DNA from: Actinomadura graeca
GTDB lineage: Bacteria > Actinomycetota > Actinomycetes > Streptosporangiales > Streptosporangiaceae
Direction of reading: 5' to 3'
Length of the DNA stretch: 64,000 nt
Assembly (NCBI RefSeq): GCF_019175365.1
Contig: NZ_CP059572.1
Location: 2,976,001-3,040,000, forward strand
Part shown: piece by piece, positions 54,348 through 63,241 of the stretch
Layout of the letters: every line of letters begins with the position of its first letter
Numbering within the stretch: position 1 is the first letter of the stretch
Made by a program: the position numbers and the translations under genes
Notes under the pieces: generated by a model
What the model saw: only the letters and a program-made list of their open reading frames with translations
What the model was told of the DNA's origin: nothing
The model's database searches: none

Positions 54348-55208
54348 TCAGTCCGAGGCCAGCCGGGAGGTGACGAACCGGTCGCGGTTGGTCAGATCCC
54401 GGCGGTTACGGACGTCCCGCCAGCCGTTCTCCTCAGCGAAGACCCAGTAGACGCCGTTGCCCTGGAGATCGCTGTGCTCGACCGCCGCGTACCCGCCGGG
54501 CCGCAGGAGGCGGCGGGCCGTGCGCTCGACGACGCGGATCGCGTCCAGGCCGTCGTCGCCGCCTCCCCACAGCGCGTCGGCCGGGTCGTGGTCGCGGACG
54601 TCGCGGGGAACGTACTCCCACTCGCTCATCGGAATGTACGGGGGGTTGCTGACGACGAGGTCGACGGTGCCGTTCAGCTCGGCCAGCGCGGAACCGAAGT
54701 CGTCCAGATGCAGGCGGACGCGTCCGCGCTCGTCCAATTCCTCGACGTTGCGGGTGGCGTGCACGAAGGCGGTGGGGTCCTTCTCCACGGCGTGCACGCG
54801 CGCGCGGGGCGCCTCCAGTGCGATCGACAGGGCGATGGCCCCGGAGCCCGTCCCGAGGTCGACGACCAAGGGGTCGCGGACGTCCATGTCCCGGAGCGTC
54901 TCCAGCGCCCAGCCGACCATCACCTCGGTCTCCGGGCGGGGGACGAACACCCCGGGCCCGACCTTCAGCTCCAGGTAGCGGAAGAACGCGCGGCCCGTGA
55001 TGTGCTGGAGCGGCTCACCGGCCTCGCGCCGCGCGACGAACTCCCAGAACCGGGCGTCGAACGAGCTGTCGGGGACGCCGTGCAGCTCCGACCGCTTCAC
55101 CCCGTGGACGGCCGCGGCGAGCTCCTCGGCGTCCGCGCGGGGCGAGGCCGCCCCGGCGTCGGCGAGCCGCGCGGTGGCCCTGGCGATCTCGTCGAGCAGC
55201 AGCTTCAT
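54348..55208 (-). CDS. prmC: Release factor glutamine methyltransferase
   Basis: 286 aa SAM-dependent enzyme methylating the Gln of the GGQ motif in release factors. N-terminal helical domain to about residue 90, SAM motif [17 protein letters not shown], and active-site [15 protein letters not shown]. The ATG overlaps the prfA stop (ATGA), so its substrate is encoded just upstream. Confidence 0.96.
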   Translation of the reverse strand: MKLLLDEIARATARLADAGAASPRADAEELAAAVHGVKRSELHGVPDSSFDARFWEFVARREAGEPLQHITGRAFFRYLELKVGPGVFVPRPETEVMVGWALETLRDMDVRDPLVVDLGTGSGAIALSIALEAPRARVHAVEKDPTAFVHATRNVEELDERGRVRLHLDDFGSALAELNGTVDLVVSNPPYIPMSEWEYVPRDVRDHDPADALWGGGDDGLDAIRVVERTARRLLRPGGYAAVEHSDLQGNGVYWVFAEENGWRDVRNRRDLTNRDRFVTSRLASD

Positions 55209-56269
55209 GATCCTTGGGCTTCGGCCAGCCGGCGTTCCATGTCGGCGTCGACCAGCGCCTGCGTCACGTTGTGCAGGTCGCCGTCCAGGACCTGGTCGAG
55301 GTTGTACGCCTTGTAGCCGACGCGGTGGTCGGAGATCCGGTTCTCCGGGTAGTTGTAGGTGCGGACGCGCTCGGACCGGTCGACGGTGCGGACCTGGCTC
55401 TTGCGCTCGGCCGCGGCCGCCGCGTCCGCCTCCTCCTGCGCCATCGCCAGCAGCCGCGACCGCAGGATCCGCAGCGCCTGCTCTTTGTTCTGCAGCTGGC
55501 TCTTCTCGTTCTGGCAGGAGACCACGGTCCCCGTAGGCACGTGGGTGATCCGCACGGCCGAGTCGGTGGTGTTCACGCTCTGCCCGCCCGGACCGGACGA
55601 GCGGTACACGTCGATGCGCAGGTCGTTCGGGTCGATCTGGACATCGACGTCCTCGGCCTCGGGCGTCACCAGGACGCCGACGGCGCTGGTGTGGATGCGG
55701 CCCTGCGACTCGGTGGCGGGCACCCGCTGCACCCGGTGGACGCCGCCCTCGAACTTCAGCCGCGTCCAGACCCCCTCCTCCTGGCCGCCCTTCGCCTTCA
55801 CCGCGACGGTGACGTCCTTGTAACCGCCCAGGTCGGACGGGTGGGAGTCGAGGACCTCCGTCTTCCAGCCCGAGCGCTCGGCGTACCGCAGGTACATCCG
55901 GAGCAGGTCCCCGGCGAACAGCGCCGACTCCTCGCCGCCCTCCCCCGCCTTGACCTCCAGGATGACGTCCTTGCCGTCGCTCGGGTCGCGCGGGACGAGC
56001 AGCCGCCGCAGCCGCTCCTCCAGGTCCTCCCGGCGCTTCTCCAGCTCGGTGGCCTCGGCGGCGAACGCCTCGTCCTCCCGGGCCAGCTCGCGCGCGGCGG
56101 CGAGGTCGTCCTCGGTCACCGCCAGGTCACGGTGGGTCTCGACGATCGGCCGCAGCTCGGCGTAGCGCTTGCCGAGCCTGCGTGCCAGGTTCTGGTCGGC
56201 ATGGACGGACGGATCGGCGAGCCGTACCTCGATGCCCGCGTATTCGCTGATGAGATCGTCGAGATTCAC
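55205..56269 (-). CDS. prfA: Peptide chain release factor 1
   Basis: 354 aa. Decodes UAA and UAG. The peptide-anticodon region is [14 protein letters not shown], and the catalytic loop has [19 protein letters not shown] with the GGQ motif. Long N-terminal coiled coil (about 40-100). GTG at 56269 with AGGA 7 nt upstream. It forms a coupled pair with prmC and follows a terminator after rpmE. Confidence 0.96.
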   Translation of the reverse strand: MNLDDLISEYAGIEVRLADPSVHADQNLARRLGKRYAELRPIVETHRDLAVTEDDLAAARELAREDEAFAAEATELEKRREDLEERLRRLLVPRDPSDGKDVILEVKAGEGGEESALFAGDLLRMYLRYAERSGWKTEVLDSHPSDLGGYKDVTVAVKAKGGQEEGVWTRLKFEGGVHRVQRVPATESQGRIHTSAVGVLVTPEAEDVDVQIDPNDLRIDVYRSSGPGGQSVNTTDSAVRITHVPTGTVVSCQNEKSQLQNKEQALRILRSRLLAMAQEEADAAAAAERKSQVRTVDRSERVRTYNYPENRISDHRVGYKAYNLDQVLDGDLHNVTQALVDADMERRLAEAQGS

Positions 56270-56317
56270 GCTGTGTCCTGGCCCGTCCCGGCGCCCGAGA
56301 CCGGGTGCCGACTCCGA

Positions 56318-56351
56318 ACGGCCCGGGGACCTGGAGAGGTCCCCGGGCCGT
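56318..56351. terminator. rpmE terminator
   Basis: Perfect 15-bp inverted repeat (56318-56332 with 56337-56351) and a GGAG/CTCC tetraloop, between the rpmE stop and the prfA start, both on the minus strand. It would limit read-through into prfA. Confidence 0.9.
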
Positions 56352-56378
56352 CCCTGTGGTCGTCGTGCGGCGCTCGCC

Positions 56379-56597
56379 CTACTTGCCGGCCTTCTTCTTG
56401 CCGAAGCGCTGCTCGAAGCGCGCGACCCGGCCGCCGGTGTCGAGGATCTTCTGCTTGCCCGTGTAGAACGGGTGGCAGTTCGAGCACACGTCGGCGTGGA
56501 TCACGCCGTTCTCGGCGGTGCTGCGGGTCTCGAAGGTGTTGCCGCACGTACACGTCACGGTCGTGACGACGTAGTTCGGGTGGATGTCGGGCTTCAT
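56379..56597 (-). CDS. rpmE: 50S ribosomal protein L31 (zinc-binding form)
   Basis: 72 aa. [20 protein letters not shown] opens the protein, then [19 protein letters not shown] and a basic end [13 protein letters not shown]. The CxC and CxxC Cys set marks the zinc-containing (C+) form, which Zur-regulated Cys-free paralogues replace when zinc is scarce. GGAGAG precedes the ATG at 56597; the frame is open further upstream only by chance. Confidence 0.97.
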   Translation of the reverse strand: MKPDIHPNYVVTTVTCTCGNTFETRSTAENGVIHADVCSNCHPFYTGKQKILDTGGRVARFEQRFGKKKAGK

Positions 56598-56760
56598 GGG
56601 GTCTCTCCTCGCCTCAGGCGGTCGCCGGGCACCTCCGGCCCACATGGCGGTGCCATGGGAGATGGGGGAGGCGTGAACCGGTACCGCAGCGGTTGCACTC
56701 CAAGTGTGCCAGATACCCGAACGTGCCGAGGTCACCGGGCATTCCCGATCTTGCCCCCGT

Positions 56761-57414
56761 TCAGGCGTCCGCGCGGCCCAGGTAGGCGAGGACGGCCATG
56801 ACGCGCCGGTGGCCGCCCTGCGCGGGCTGCAGGTCGAGCTTCATGAAGATGTTGGAGATGTGCTTCTCCACGGCGCCCTCGGTGACCACCAGGTCGTTCG
56901 CGATGGCCCCGTTCGACCGTCCCTGCGCCATCAGCCCGAGGACCTCGTGCTCCCGCGGCGTCAGCGCCTCCAGCGGGTCGCCGGTGCGGCGTCGGCCGAG
57001 CAGCTGCCCGATGACCTCGGGGTCGATGACCGTCCCCCCGGCGGCGATGCGGCGGACCGCGTCGATGAAGTCCGCGACGTCGGACACCCGCTCCTTCAGC
57101 AGGTAGCCGACGCCCTCGGCGCCGCCGCCGATGAGGTCGGTCGCGTACCGCTCCTCCACGTACTGCGACAGGACGAGGATCGGGGTCCCCGGCCTGCGCT
57201 CGCGGACCGCCAGCGCCGCGCGCAGCCCCTCGTCGGTGAACGACGGCGGCATCCGCACGTCCACGATGGCCAGGTCGGGGGCGTGCTCGTCGACGATGCC
57301 GAGCAGCCCCGGCCCGTCCCCGACCGTCGCCGCGGTCTCGATCCCCGCGTCGGCGAGCAGCCGGACGAGCCCTTCCCGCAACAGCACCGAATCCTCGGCG
57401 ATCACTACCCGCAT
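56761..57414 (-). CDS. NarL/LuxR-type response regulator
   Basis: 217 aa. Receiver: [14 protein letters not shown], Asp52 in [12 protein letters not shown], Lys in YLLKERVSD. Output: [20 protein letters not shown] and [23 protein letters not shown] at 57421-57426 lies 6 nt before the ATG, suggesting its own leaderless transcript in addition to read-through from the kinase gene 47 bp upstream. Partner of the 57462 kinase. Confidence 0.93.
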   Translation of the reverse strand: MRVVIAEDSVLLREGLVRLLADAGIETAATVGDGPGLLGIVDEHAPDLAIVDVRMPPSFTDEGLRAALAVRERRPGTPILVLSQYVEERYATDLIGGGAEGVGYLLKERVSDVADFIDAVRRIAAGGTVIDPEVIGQLLGRRRTGDPLEALTPREHEVLGLMAQGRSNGAIANDLVVTEGAVEKHISNIFMKLDLQPAQGGHRRVMAVLAYLGRADA

Positions 57415-57461
57415 GCGCCCATTATCGGGGCTCCGGGCACCGCTGCGGGCTCCCCGCGGCG

Positions 57462-58841
57462 CTACCAGGTGCAGGGCAGGTCGGCGCGGATGATCGTGGG
57501 ACCGCCGGGAGGGCTGTCCACGATGAGCATCCCGTCGATGGTGGCGGCCCGGTCGGCCAGCCCGGACAGGCCCCCGTCGGGCCGGGCGACGGCGCCGCCG
57601 ACACCGTTGTCGATCACCTCGACGACCACCCAGGAGTCCTCACGGGCCACCCGGACGGACGCGCGGGTCGCACGGGCGTACTTGGCGATGTTGGCCAGCG
57701 ACTCGGCGACGATGAAGTAGGCGATGCTCTCGACCGCCGCGGGCGGGCGCTCCGGCAGGTCCACCTCCACCTCGACGGGCACGGGCGCGCGGCCCGCCAG
57801 GCCGGACAGCGCCGGGTCCAGGCCGCGGTCGGTGAGGATCGCCGGGTAGATCCCGCGGGCCAGGTCCCGCAGCTCGGAGATCGCCTCCTTGGTGCCCGAG
57901 TGCGCCTGCTCGATCAGCGTCCGCGCGCCCTCGGGATCGTCGTCGAGCTTGGCGCGGGCGCGTCCGATGTCCATCGCCACGGCCAGCAGCCGCTGCTGCG
58001 CGCCGTCGTGCAGATCGCGCTCGATGCGGCGGCGCTCGAACTCCGCCGCGTCCACACCGCGGGCGCGGCTGGCCTGCAGATGCGCGGTGCGCTCACGGAG
58101 CCGCCTGTTCTCGGCCTGGGACACGCTCTGGCCGAGCAGCAGCTTGGCGATCACGGCGTGGGCGACGGCCAGCGAACGGGTCACGTACATGGCCAGGACG
58201 AGGAACACCAGCCCGCCCACCGAGACGGGCAGCGCCTCCACCGGATTCCCGGCCCAGTACGAGAAGACGCCGAGGTTCACCTCCACGCCCCCCGAGCCGA
58301 AGCCGACGATCGCCGGCATGAACAGCAGGGTGAACGTCGCCCCCCAGACCGTCAGGGACACGACGAACTCCACCAGCGCGACAGGGAACAGCAGCAGCAG
58401 ATACGCCAGGTCCTTCCAGGTCGCCTGGTCGGCCGCCATCGCCCTCAGCTTGACCAGCGGGTTGCGCCCCGGCGGCATCCGCCGGTACGGCGCCGGGATC
58501 GCCACGCCGAACGCGGCCTGGACGAGGAACCGCTCCAGCATCGCGCCGAACCGCCACGCGACCATCAGCATCGCCAGCAGCGGCAGCCCCACCCAGATGA
58601 TCAGCAGCGAGACCGAGAGCGTGAGCCCCACCGCCAGCGTCACGAACCAGCCGAGCCCGAACGCGAAACTCGTCGCCAGATAGAGGGCCGAACGCCAGGT
58701 CAGTGACGACCTGGCCATCGCGAGCGGACGCCACGCGCCGTCGAAGACGGTCGCCGCGGCCCCGCCGCCCCCCGGCGCGGCCCTGCGCGCCCCGCCCGCC
58801 GCGGTCCCCGGGAAACCGGAGTCCCTGCTCAGCTCGCCCAC
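57462..58841 (-). CDS. Sensor histidine kinase (DesK/NarX-type, with sensor membrane domain)
   Basis: 459 aa. The N-terminal putative sensor domain (about 45-230) has four membrane helices, as in actinobacterial kinases of the LiaS-like group. The dimerisation motif RIERDLHDGAQQRL carries His278. ATPase: FIVAESLANIAKYA, VEVIDNGVGGA and GLSGLADRAATIDG. It has a normal, single-module length, unlike the two kinases at 41.5 and 48.2 kb. GTG with GGAGGGACGAC upstream. Confidence 0.93.
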   Translation of the reverse strand: MGELSRDSGFPGTAAGGARRAAPGGGGAAATVFDGAWRPLAMARSSLTWRSALYLATSFAFGLGWFVTLAVGLTLSVSLLIIWVGLPLLAMLMVAWRFGAMLERFLVQAAFGVAIPAPYRRMPPGRNPLVKLRAMAADQATWKDLAYLLLLFPVALVEFVVSLTVWGATFTLLFMPAIVGFGSGGVEVNLGVFSYWAGNPVEALPVSVGGLVFLVLAMYVTRSLAVAHAVIAKLLLGQSVSQAENRRLRERTAHLQASRARGVDAAEFERRRIERDLHDGAQQRLLAVAMDIGRARAKLDDDPEGARTLIEQAHSGTKEAISELRDLARGIYPAILTDRGLDPALSGLAGRAPVPVEVEVDLPERPPAAVESIAYFIVAESLANIAKYARATRASVRVAREDSWVVVEVIDNGVGGAVARPDGGLSGLADRAATIDGMLIVDSPPGGPTIIRADLPCTW

Positions 58842-58949
58842 GTCGTCCCTCCGTGCCCGCTCAACCGTATGACCCCAGCTTGCCGGGCACGGCCTCCCCC
58901 CACCATGATGTCCTCCGCCCCTTCGATGGTGGGGCTAGCCCTACTTATT

Positions 58950-59240
58950 GCAATCCCGGCCCGAGCGGGCTCGCCTGGCGGCGGTGTTCACTGCAATCCC
59001 GGCCCGAGCGGGCTCGCCTGGCGGCGGTGTTCACTGCAATCCCGGCCCGAGCGGGCTCGCCTGGCGGCGGTGTTCACTGCAATCCCGGCCCGAGCGGGCT
59101 CGCCTGGCGGCGGTGTTCACTGCAATCCCGGCCCGAGCGGGCTCGCCTGGCGGCGGTGTTCACTGCAATCCCGGCCCGAGCGGGCTCGCCTGGCGGCGGT
59201 GTTCACTGCAATCCCGGCCCGAGCGGGCTCGCCTGGCGGC
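58950..59240 (+). repeat. 43-bp tandem repeat array (six units plus a partial)
   Basis: Units begin at 58950, 58993, 59036, 59079, 59122 and 59165, each 43 bp starting GCAATCCCGGCCCGAGCGGG; a seventh starts at 59208 and runs into the structured element. The six full units look identical, implying recent amplification. Each unit repeats the first about 32 bp of the element, plus GGTGTTCACT. 43 bp is close to four helical turns. Confidence 0.95.
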
Positions 59241-59346
59241 TCGCCCGCTCGACCGTGCTTGGGCGAGCGCGACATCGCTCCGCGATCATCCCGCGTGAGG
59301 CTCGCCTTCGGCATTGCCTCCCGCGGGCTGGTAGCGCGCTCGCGTG
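59208..59346 (+). repeat. Structured dispersed repeat, copy 2
   Basis: 139 bp copy of the element at 19840-19976. Hairpin A here is CGAGCGGGC (59220-59228) with GCCCGCTCG (59243-59251): both arms differ from copy 1 yet remain fully paired. The distal three-way junction is kept, with one mismatch in the 12-bp stem. It lies downstream of no plus-strand gene, so a simple terminator role does not fit this copy. Confidence 0.75.
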
Positions 59347-59436
59347 CCAGCTGAGGTCCCCCTACATCCGTTCCTGGGCCCTGGCCCCGGAGGGCGACAA
59401 GGAGCTGGCTTCATGCAGAACGCCCCCGGCCCGCGT

Positions 59437-59483
59437 CGGGTCGCCTCCGGCTTTGCCCAGCCGACTGGTAGCGCGCGAGACAT
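59437..59483 (+). repeat. Degenerate third copy of the element
   Basis: Shares GTCGCCTCCGGCTTTGCC and CTGGTAGCGCGC with the distal half of the other copies. The outer part of the hairpin is changed to GTCGG/CCGAC, again paired. Confidence 0.5.
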
Positions 59484-59522
59484 CTCGGGGATCACAGGCA
59501 CGGCGGGTGGGCTTTGATGCGG

Positions 59523-59556
59523 AACGCCCCCGTCCGGTGGGGTGGACGGGGGCGTT
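59523..59556. terminator. rho terminator
   Basis: Perfect 13-bp stem, AACGCCCCCGTCC (59523-59535) with GGACGGGGGCGTT (59544-59556), loop 8 nt, 17 bp downstream of the rho stop on the minus strand. Confidence 0.9.
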
Positions 59557-59573
59557 CGTTGTGGCTGAACCGC

Positions 59574-61661
59574 TCAGCGGTCGTCGGAGACCGTGGTCTT
59601 CTGGACCTGGAGCAGGAACTCGGCGTTGGACTTGGTCTCCTTCATCTTCTCGATGAGGAGTTCCAGCGCCTGCTGGGTGTCGAGCGCGTGCAGGACGCGG
59701 CGGAGCTGCCAGACCACGCGCAGCTCTTCCGGCGCCATGAGGATCTCCTCCTTGCGGGTGCTGGACTGGTCGACGTCCACCGCAGGGAAGATGCGCTTGT
59801 CGGCGAGCGACCGGTTGAGCTTGAGCTCCATGTTGCCGGTGCCCTTGAACTCCTCGAAGATCACCTCGTCCATGCGGGAGCCGGTCTCCACCAGCGCGGT
59901 GGCGAGGATCGTCAGCGAGCCGCCGTTCTCGATGTTGCGGGCCGCGCCGAAGAAGCGCTTCGGCGGGTACAGCGCCGTCGAGTCGACACCGCCGGAGAGG
60001 ATCCGGCCGGACGCGGGGGCCGCCAGGTTGTAGGCGCGGCCCAGCCGGGTGATCGAGTCGAGCAGCACGACGACGTCGTGGCCCAGCTCCACCAGCCGCT
60101 TGGCACGTTCGATCGCCAGCTCGGCGACCGTGGTGTGGTCCTCGGCGGGACGGTCGAAGGTCGAGTGGATGACCTCGCCCTTCACCGTCCGCTGCATGTC
60201 GGTGACCTCTTCCGGACGCTCGTCCACCAGGACGACCATCAGGTGGCACTCCGGGTTGTTCTTGGTGATCGCGTTGGCGATGGCTTGGAGCACCATGGTC
60301 TTGCCGGCCTTGGGCGGCGACACGATCAGGCCGCGCTGCCCCTTGCCGATCGGCGACACGAGGTCGATGATCCGCGTGGTCAGGATGCCCGGGTCGGACT
60401 CCAGCCGCAGCCGCTCCTGCGGGTACAGCGGCGTCAGCTTGGTGAAGTCGACGCGGCCCTTGGCCTGGTCGGGCTCCATGCCGTTGACGGTGTCGAGGCG
60501 GACGAGCGCGTTGAACTTCTCGCGCCGCTCGCCCTCGCGGGCCTGCCGGACCGCGCCGGTGATGACGTCGCCCTTGCGCAGGCCGTTCTTGCGGACCTGC
60601 GCGAGCGAGACGTACACGTCGTTCGGGCCGGGCAGGTAGCCGGTCGTGCGGACGAACGCGTAGTTGTCCAGGATGTCGAGGATGCCCGCGACCGGGATGA
60701 GGACGTCGTCCTCGCTGATCACCGGCTCCTCGTAGCGCTCGCGCCCGCCACGGCCCCGGTTGCGCTCCCGGAACCGGCGGCCGCGGCGTCCCCTGCCACC
60801 GCTCTCGTCGTCGTCGTTCTGGCCCCCGCCGCCCTGGCTCTGGCCGCGCTGCCGGCCGCCCCCGCCCTGGTCGCCGCGGTCCCCTCGGTCGCCGCGGTCC
60901 CCGCGGTCGCCGCGGTCCCCGCGGTCGCCGCGGTCACGTCCTTCGCGGCCCTCGCCGCGCTCACGGCCCTCGCCGCGCTCACGGCCGCCGCGTCCACGCT
61001 GGCGTCCGCCGCCCTCGCGGCCCTCGCGGCCGCCGTCACGTCCGCCGTCGCGGCCACCGGCCGGGGACTCGCCGTCGTCGGAGCCGCCCTGCGCCGCCGC
61101 GGGCTCGCGGGTCTGCCGCTCGCCGCGCTCGGAACGGCCCTCGGACGCCCCCCGGTCCTGCTTCTCGCCGCCCGCCCTGGCACCCTGGCGGCCCTGCCGC
61201 TCGCCGCGCTCGGCGCGGTCGGAACGGTCGTTCCTGTCGGACGCCTTCTCGGTGGCCCGGTCGGACGCCTTGTCCGCGGCCGGGGCCTGCTCGGCGGCGG
61301 GCGCGGCCTCGGCGATGGTGACCTGATCGTCGGAGACCTCGTGCTTGGCGGTCGCGGCGCGTCCCCTGCGGGGGCGCTCGGTCTTCGCCGTGGCAGCGGC
61401 TCCCTGCTCCCCAGCCGAGCCCTGCGCCTGGCCGCCCTGCTTCTCCTGGATGGCGGCGATGAGCTGGCTCTTGCGCATCCCGGTGGTGCCGGTGATGCCG
61501 AGGCTGGACGCGAGCGCCTTCAGCTCGGGCAGCACCATGGCCGAGAGACCGGTGCCCTGCCGGCGGCGCCGGGGGGTGGCGGGCTCCGAGCCGGCCGGAG
61601 CGGCGTCGGCTGCGGGTGCCGTGCTGGATGCGTCCGTAAGGAGTTCGCTGGATTCGCTCAC
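59574..61661 (-). CDS. rho: Transcription termination factor Rho (extended form)
   Basis: 695 aa, against about 420 in E. coli. The Rho_N/SAP-like helices (about 33-75, LPELKALASSLGITG) are followed by a disordered, RNA-binding-type insert of about 210 residues rich in RGD, RGE and GGR repeats. Then comes the cold-shock-like primary site (GILDILDNYAFVRTTGYLPG) and the hexameric ATPase with SPPKAGKTMVLQ, VVLVDERPEEVTDM and VVLLDSITRLGRAYN. Long inserts are typical of high-GC Gram-positive Rho and help it act on structured RNA. GTG start with AAGGA. Long leader upstream. Confidence 0.97.
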   Translation of the reverse strand: MSESSELLTDASSTAPAADAAPAGSEPATPRRRRQGTGLSAMVLPELKALASSLGITGTTGMRKSQLIAAIQEKQGGQAQGSAGEQGAAATAKTERPRRGRAATAKHEVSDDQVTIAEAAPAAEQAPAADKASDRATEKASDRNDRSDRAERGERQGRQGARAGGEKQDRGASEGRSERGERQTREPAAAQGGSDDGESPAGGRDGGRDGGREGREGGGRQRGRGGRERGEGRERGEGREGRDRGDRGDRGDRGDRGDRGDRGDQGGGGRQRGQSQGGGGQNDDDESGGRGRRGRRFRERNRGRGGRERYEEPVISEDDVLIPVAGILDILDNYAFVRTTGYLPGPNDVYVSLAQVRKNGLRKGDVITGAVRQAREGERREKFNALVRLDTVNGMEPDQAKGRVDFTKLTPLYPQERLRLESDPGILTTRIIDLVSPIGKGQRGLIVSPPKAGKTMVLQAIANAITKNNPECHLMVVLVDERPEEVTDMQRTVKGEVIHSTFDRPAEDHTTVAELAIERAKRLVELGHDVVVLLDSITRLGRAYNLAAPASGRILSGGVDSTALYPPKRFFGAARNIENGGSLTILATALVETGSRMDEVIFEEFKGTGNMELKLNRSLADKRIFPAVDVDQSSTRKEEILMAPEELRVVWQLRRVLHALDTQQALELLIEKMKETKSNAEFLLQVQKTTVSDDR
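60869..60985 (-). repeat. Tandem coding repeats in rho
   Basis: About four 18-bp copies encode RGDRGD (60869-60935), followed by repeats encoding RERGEG. They lie in the disordered RNA-binding insert and are prone to length change between strains. Confidence 0.75.
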
Positions 61662-62115
61662 TAAGGGTCCTTCCCAGGGAGCGGGCGTTGGCCGGCGTTC
61701 GGCCAGTCAACCCGGTGGTGCGGCCCGGCGGGGGCGCCGAGTCGGGCTCCGCCGATCACGATGGCACCGCGATCGGCGGGTTCTGGGTACAGCCAGATGG
61801 TGGTCGGGACGGTTCGCTCGTGCGCGACCCCCGTCACCGCCACGTCCGAAGTTTCGCTGGAAAGCCTGACAACGGAATGTCACGGTGTCGGGGAGCCTGG
61901 TACGCGGGACCGACACGACCGAAGGGCCGGACAGGCGACGCGCGGCTGACGAGCACGCTGCCCCGAACGGGGCATCTGGTGCGGCATTCAGCCTAACATC
62001 ACCAGGGCACACTGCTATTCCCCAGAGGTCGATGTCTTCGCATTTTACCTAGCTGGATCTTGCTGGAACCCGCACTGACCGGAGCGTCGCCCCGCCCCCG
62101 CCCTCGGCTCCGGCG
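61662..62115 (-). other. Long rho leader region with hairpins
   Basis: 454 bp between thrB and rho, both minus. Hairpins: TGGCCG/CGGCCA near 61690-61706; a perfect 9-bp pair CCGCCGATC (61749-61757) and GATCGGCGG (61771-61779); TGCCCC/GGGGCA near 61960-61976. A TAGGCT -10-like hexamer lies near 61990-61998 on the minus strand, giving a leader over 300 nt. It could mediate Rho autoregulation, as known in enteric bacteria (inference). No conserved ORF. Confidence 0.55.
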
Positions 62116-63069
62116 TCACCGCCGGACCTGTGCTCCACCGGCCACGACGCGGGCGCCACGGGACGCGACGTCCAACGGGTGTTCGTGCCACCCATTACCC
62201 ACTTCCGGGACCATCGAATCAACTTGTGATGCGGTTGTGAAGGCCAGGACAGTAGGACCTGCCCCGGAAATCACTGCCGGCACACCCGCCGCACGCAACC
62301 CGGCGACGAGTTCCGCGGAGCGGGGCATCGCGGCCGCCCGGTATCCCTGATGGAGCCGGTCCTCTGTCGCGTCCATGAGCACCGCCTCGCCGAGGTCCCC
62401 GGTGAGCGCGGCTATCAAAAGCGCGGCGCGCCCGGCGTTGGCGGCGGCGTCGCCGTGCGGGACGGTCTCAGGGAGCAGCCCCCGCGCGCGCTCGGTGGCC
62501 AGGCGCTGCTCCGGGACGTATGCCACGACCCTTGTGACCTGCGGCTCCAGCCGGACGAGCCTGGGCCCGGCCGGGGTCGTCCAGGCGATGGTCAGGCCGC
62601 CCGCCAGGCAGGGCGCGACGTTGTCGGGATGCCCTTCGATCTCGGTGGCGAGGCCCAGCGCGGCCTCGTCGTCGAGAAGGTCACCGGACGGGTGCAAGGC
62701 GCGTGCGGCGAGGATGCCCGCGACGATCGCGGCCGAGGACGACCCGAGGCCGCGGCCGTGCGGGATCCGGTTCCGGCACCGCAGCCGGATCCCCTCCGGC
62801 CGGGCGGGCGCGTGGCCGGGTCCGGCCGCCGCGAGCCCGTCGAGCACGTCGAACGTCCGGCGCAGCACGCGCACGATGAGGTGCCGGTCGCCGCGGTCGG
62901 CGGTCTCGGCGCCCTCGCCGTCCACCTCGATGGACAGCCCGCCGTCCGTCACCGCGACCTCGACCTCGTCGTGGAGCGATAGCGCGAGGCCCAGCGAGTC
63001 GAAACCCGGGCCCAGGTTGGCGCTCGTCGCGGGTGCCCGCACCAGTACCGGCTCGTCCGGCCAGCTCAT
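62116..63069 (-). CDS. thrB: Homoserine kinase
   Basis: 317 aa GHMP kinase phosphorylating homoserine with ATP. Motifs: VRAPATSANLGPGFDSLGLAL, the ATP loop IPHGRGLGSSSAAIVAG, IEGHPDNVAPCLAGGLTI and VISGAGPTVLAF. ATG at 63069 with GAGGGAGG upstream; the frame is open beyond. It follows thrC by 172 bp on the same strand, and the two complete threonine synthesis from homoserine. Confidence 0.96.
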   Translation of the reverse strand: MSWPDEPVLVRAPATSANLGPGFDSLGLALSLHDEVEVAVTDGGLSIEVDGEGAETADRGDRHLIVRVLRRTFDVLDGLAAAGPGHAPARPEGIRLRCRNRIPHGRGLGSSSAAIVAGILAARALHPSGDLLDDEAALGLATEIEGHPDNVAPCLAGGLTIAWTTPAGPRLVRLEPQVTRVVAYVPEQRLATERARGLLPETVPHGDAAANAGRAALLIAALTGDLGEAVLMDATEDRLHQGYRAAAMPRSAELVAGLRAAGVPAVISGAGPTVLAFTTASQVDSMVPEVGNGWHEHPLDVASRGARVVAGGAQVRR

Positions 63070-63241
63070 CGCCGCCTCCCTCGGAAGTGACCGCGTCCGG
63101 TCGTGTGATGCCGATGCGCGCACCGGCGGGCCGCCCATTGCGACTCCGTACAGTGGGGAATTCGAACGCCCGTGGATACCTCGCGGGATATGCGCCATCG
63201 GCGCGTCCGCGTGGACGTGCCCGCTTACCCTCCGGCGGACC

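Larger units (their letters stand above)
58842..59573. other. Repeat-bearing non-coding region between kinase and rho
   Basis: 732 bp without a gene. In order: kinase promoter region; a short AT-rich TAGCCCTACTTATT; the 43-bp tandem array (58950-59240); the structured element (59208-59346); a degenerate third copy (59437-59483); the rho terminator (59523-59556). Plus-strand frames through the array are artefacts of the period. Confidence 0.75.

Noticed and set aside
58950..59240. Possible CRISPR array
   Set aside because: Units abut directly with no variable spacers, and no cas genes are present.
58703..59656. Long plus-strand frame through the 43-bp array, encoding a repeated peptide
   Set aside because: The period is not a multiple of three, so all three frames cycle through the same peptide words and stay open by composition. 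No start signal or homology; treated as non-coding repeat.
59514..61664. 716-residue frame opposite rho
   Set aside because: Shadow of rho: low-complexity Ala/Val/Leu/Arg protein from antisense codon bias; rho is unmistakable.
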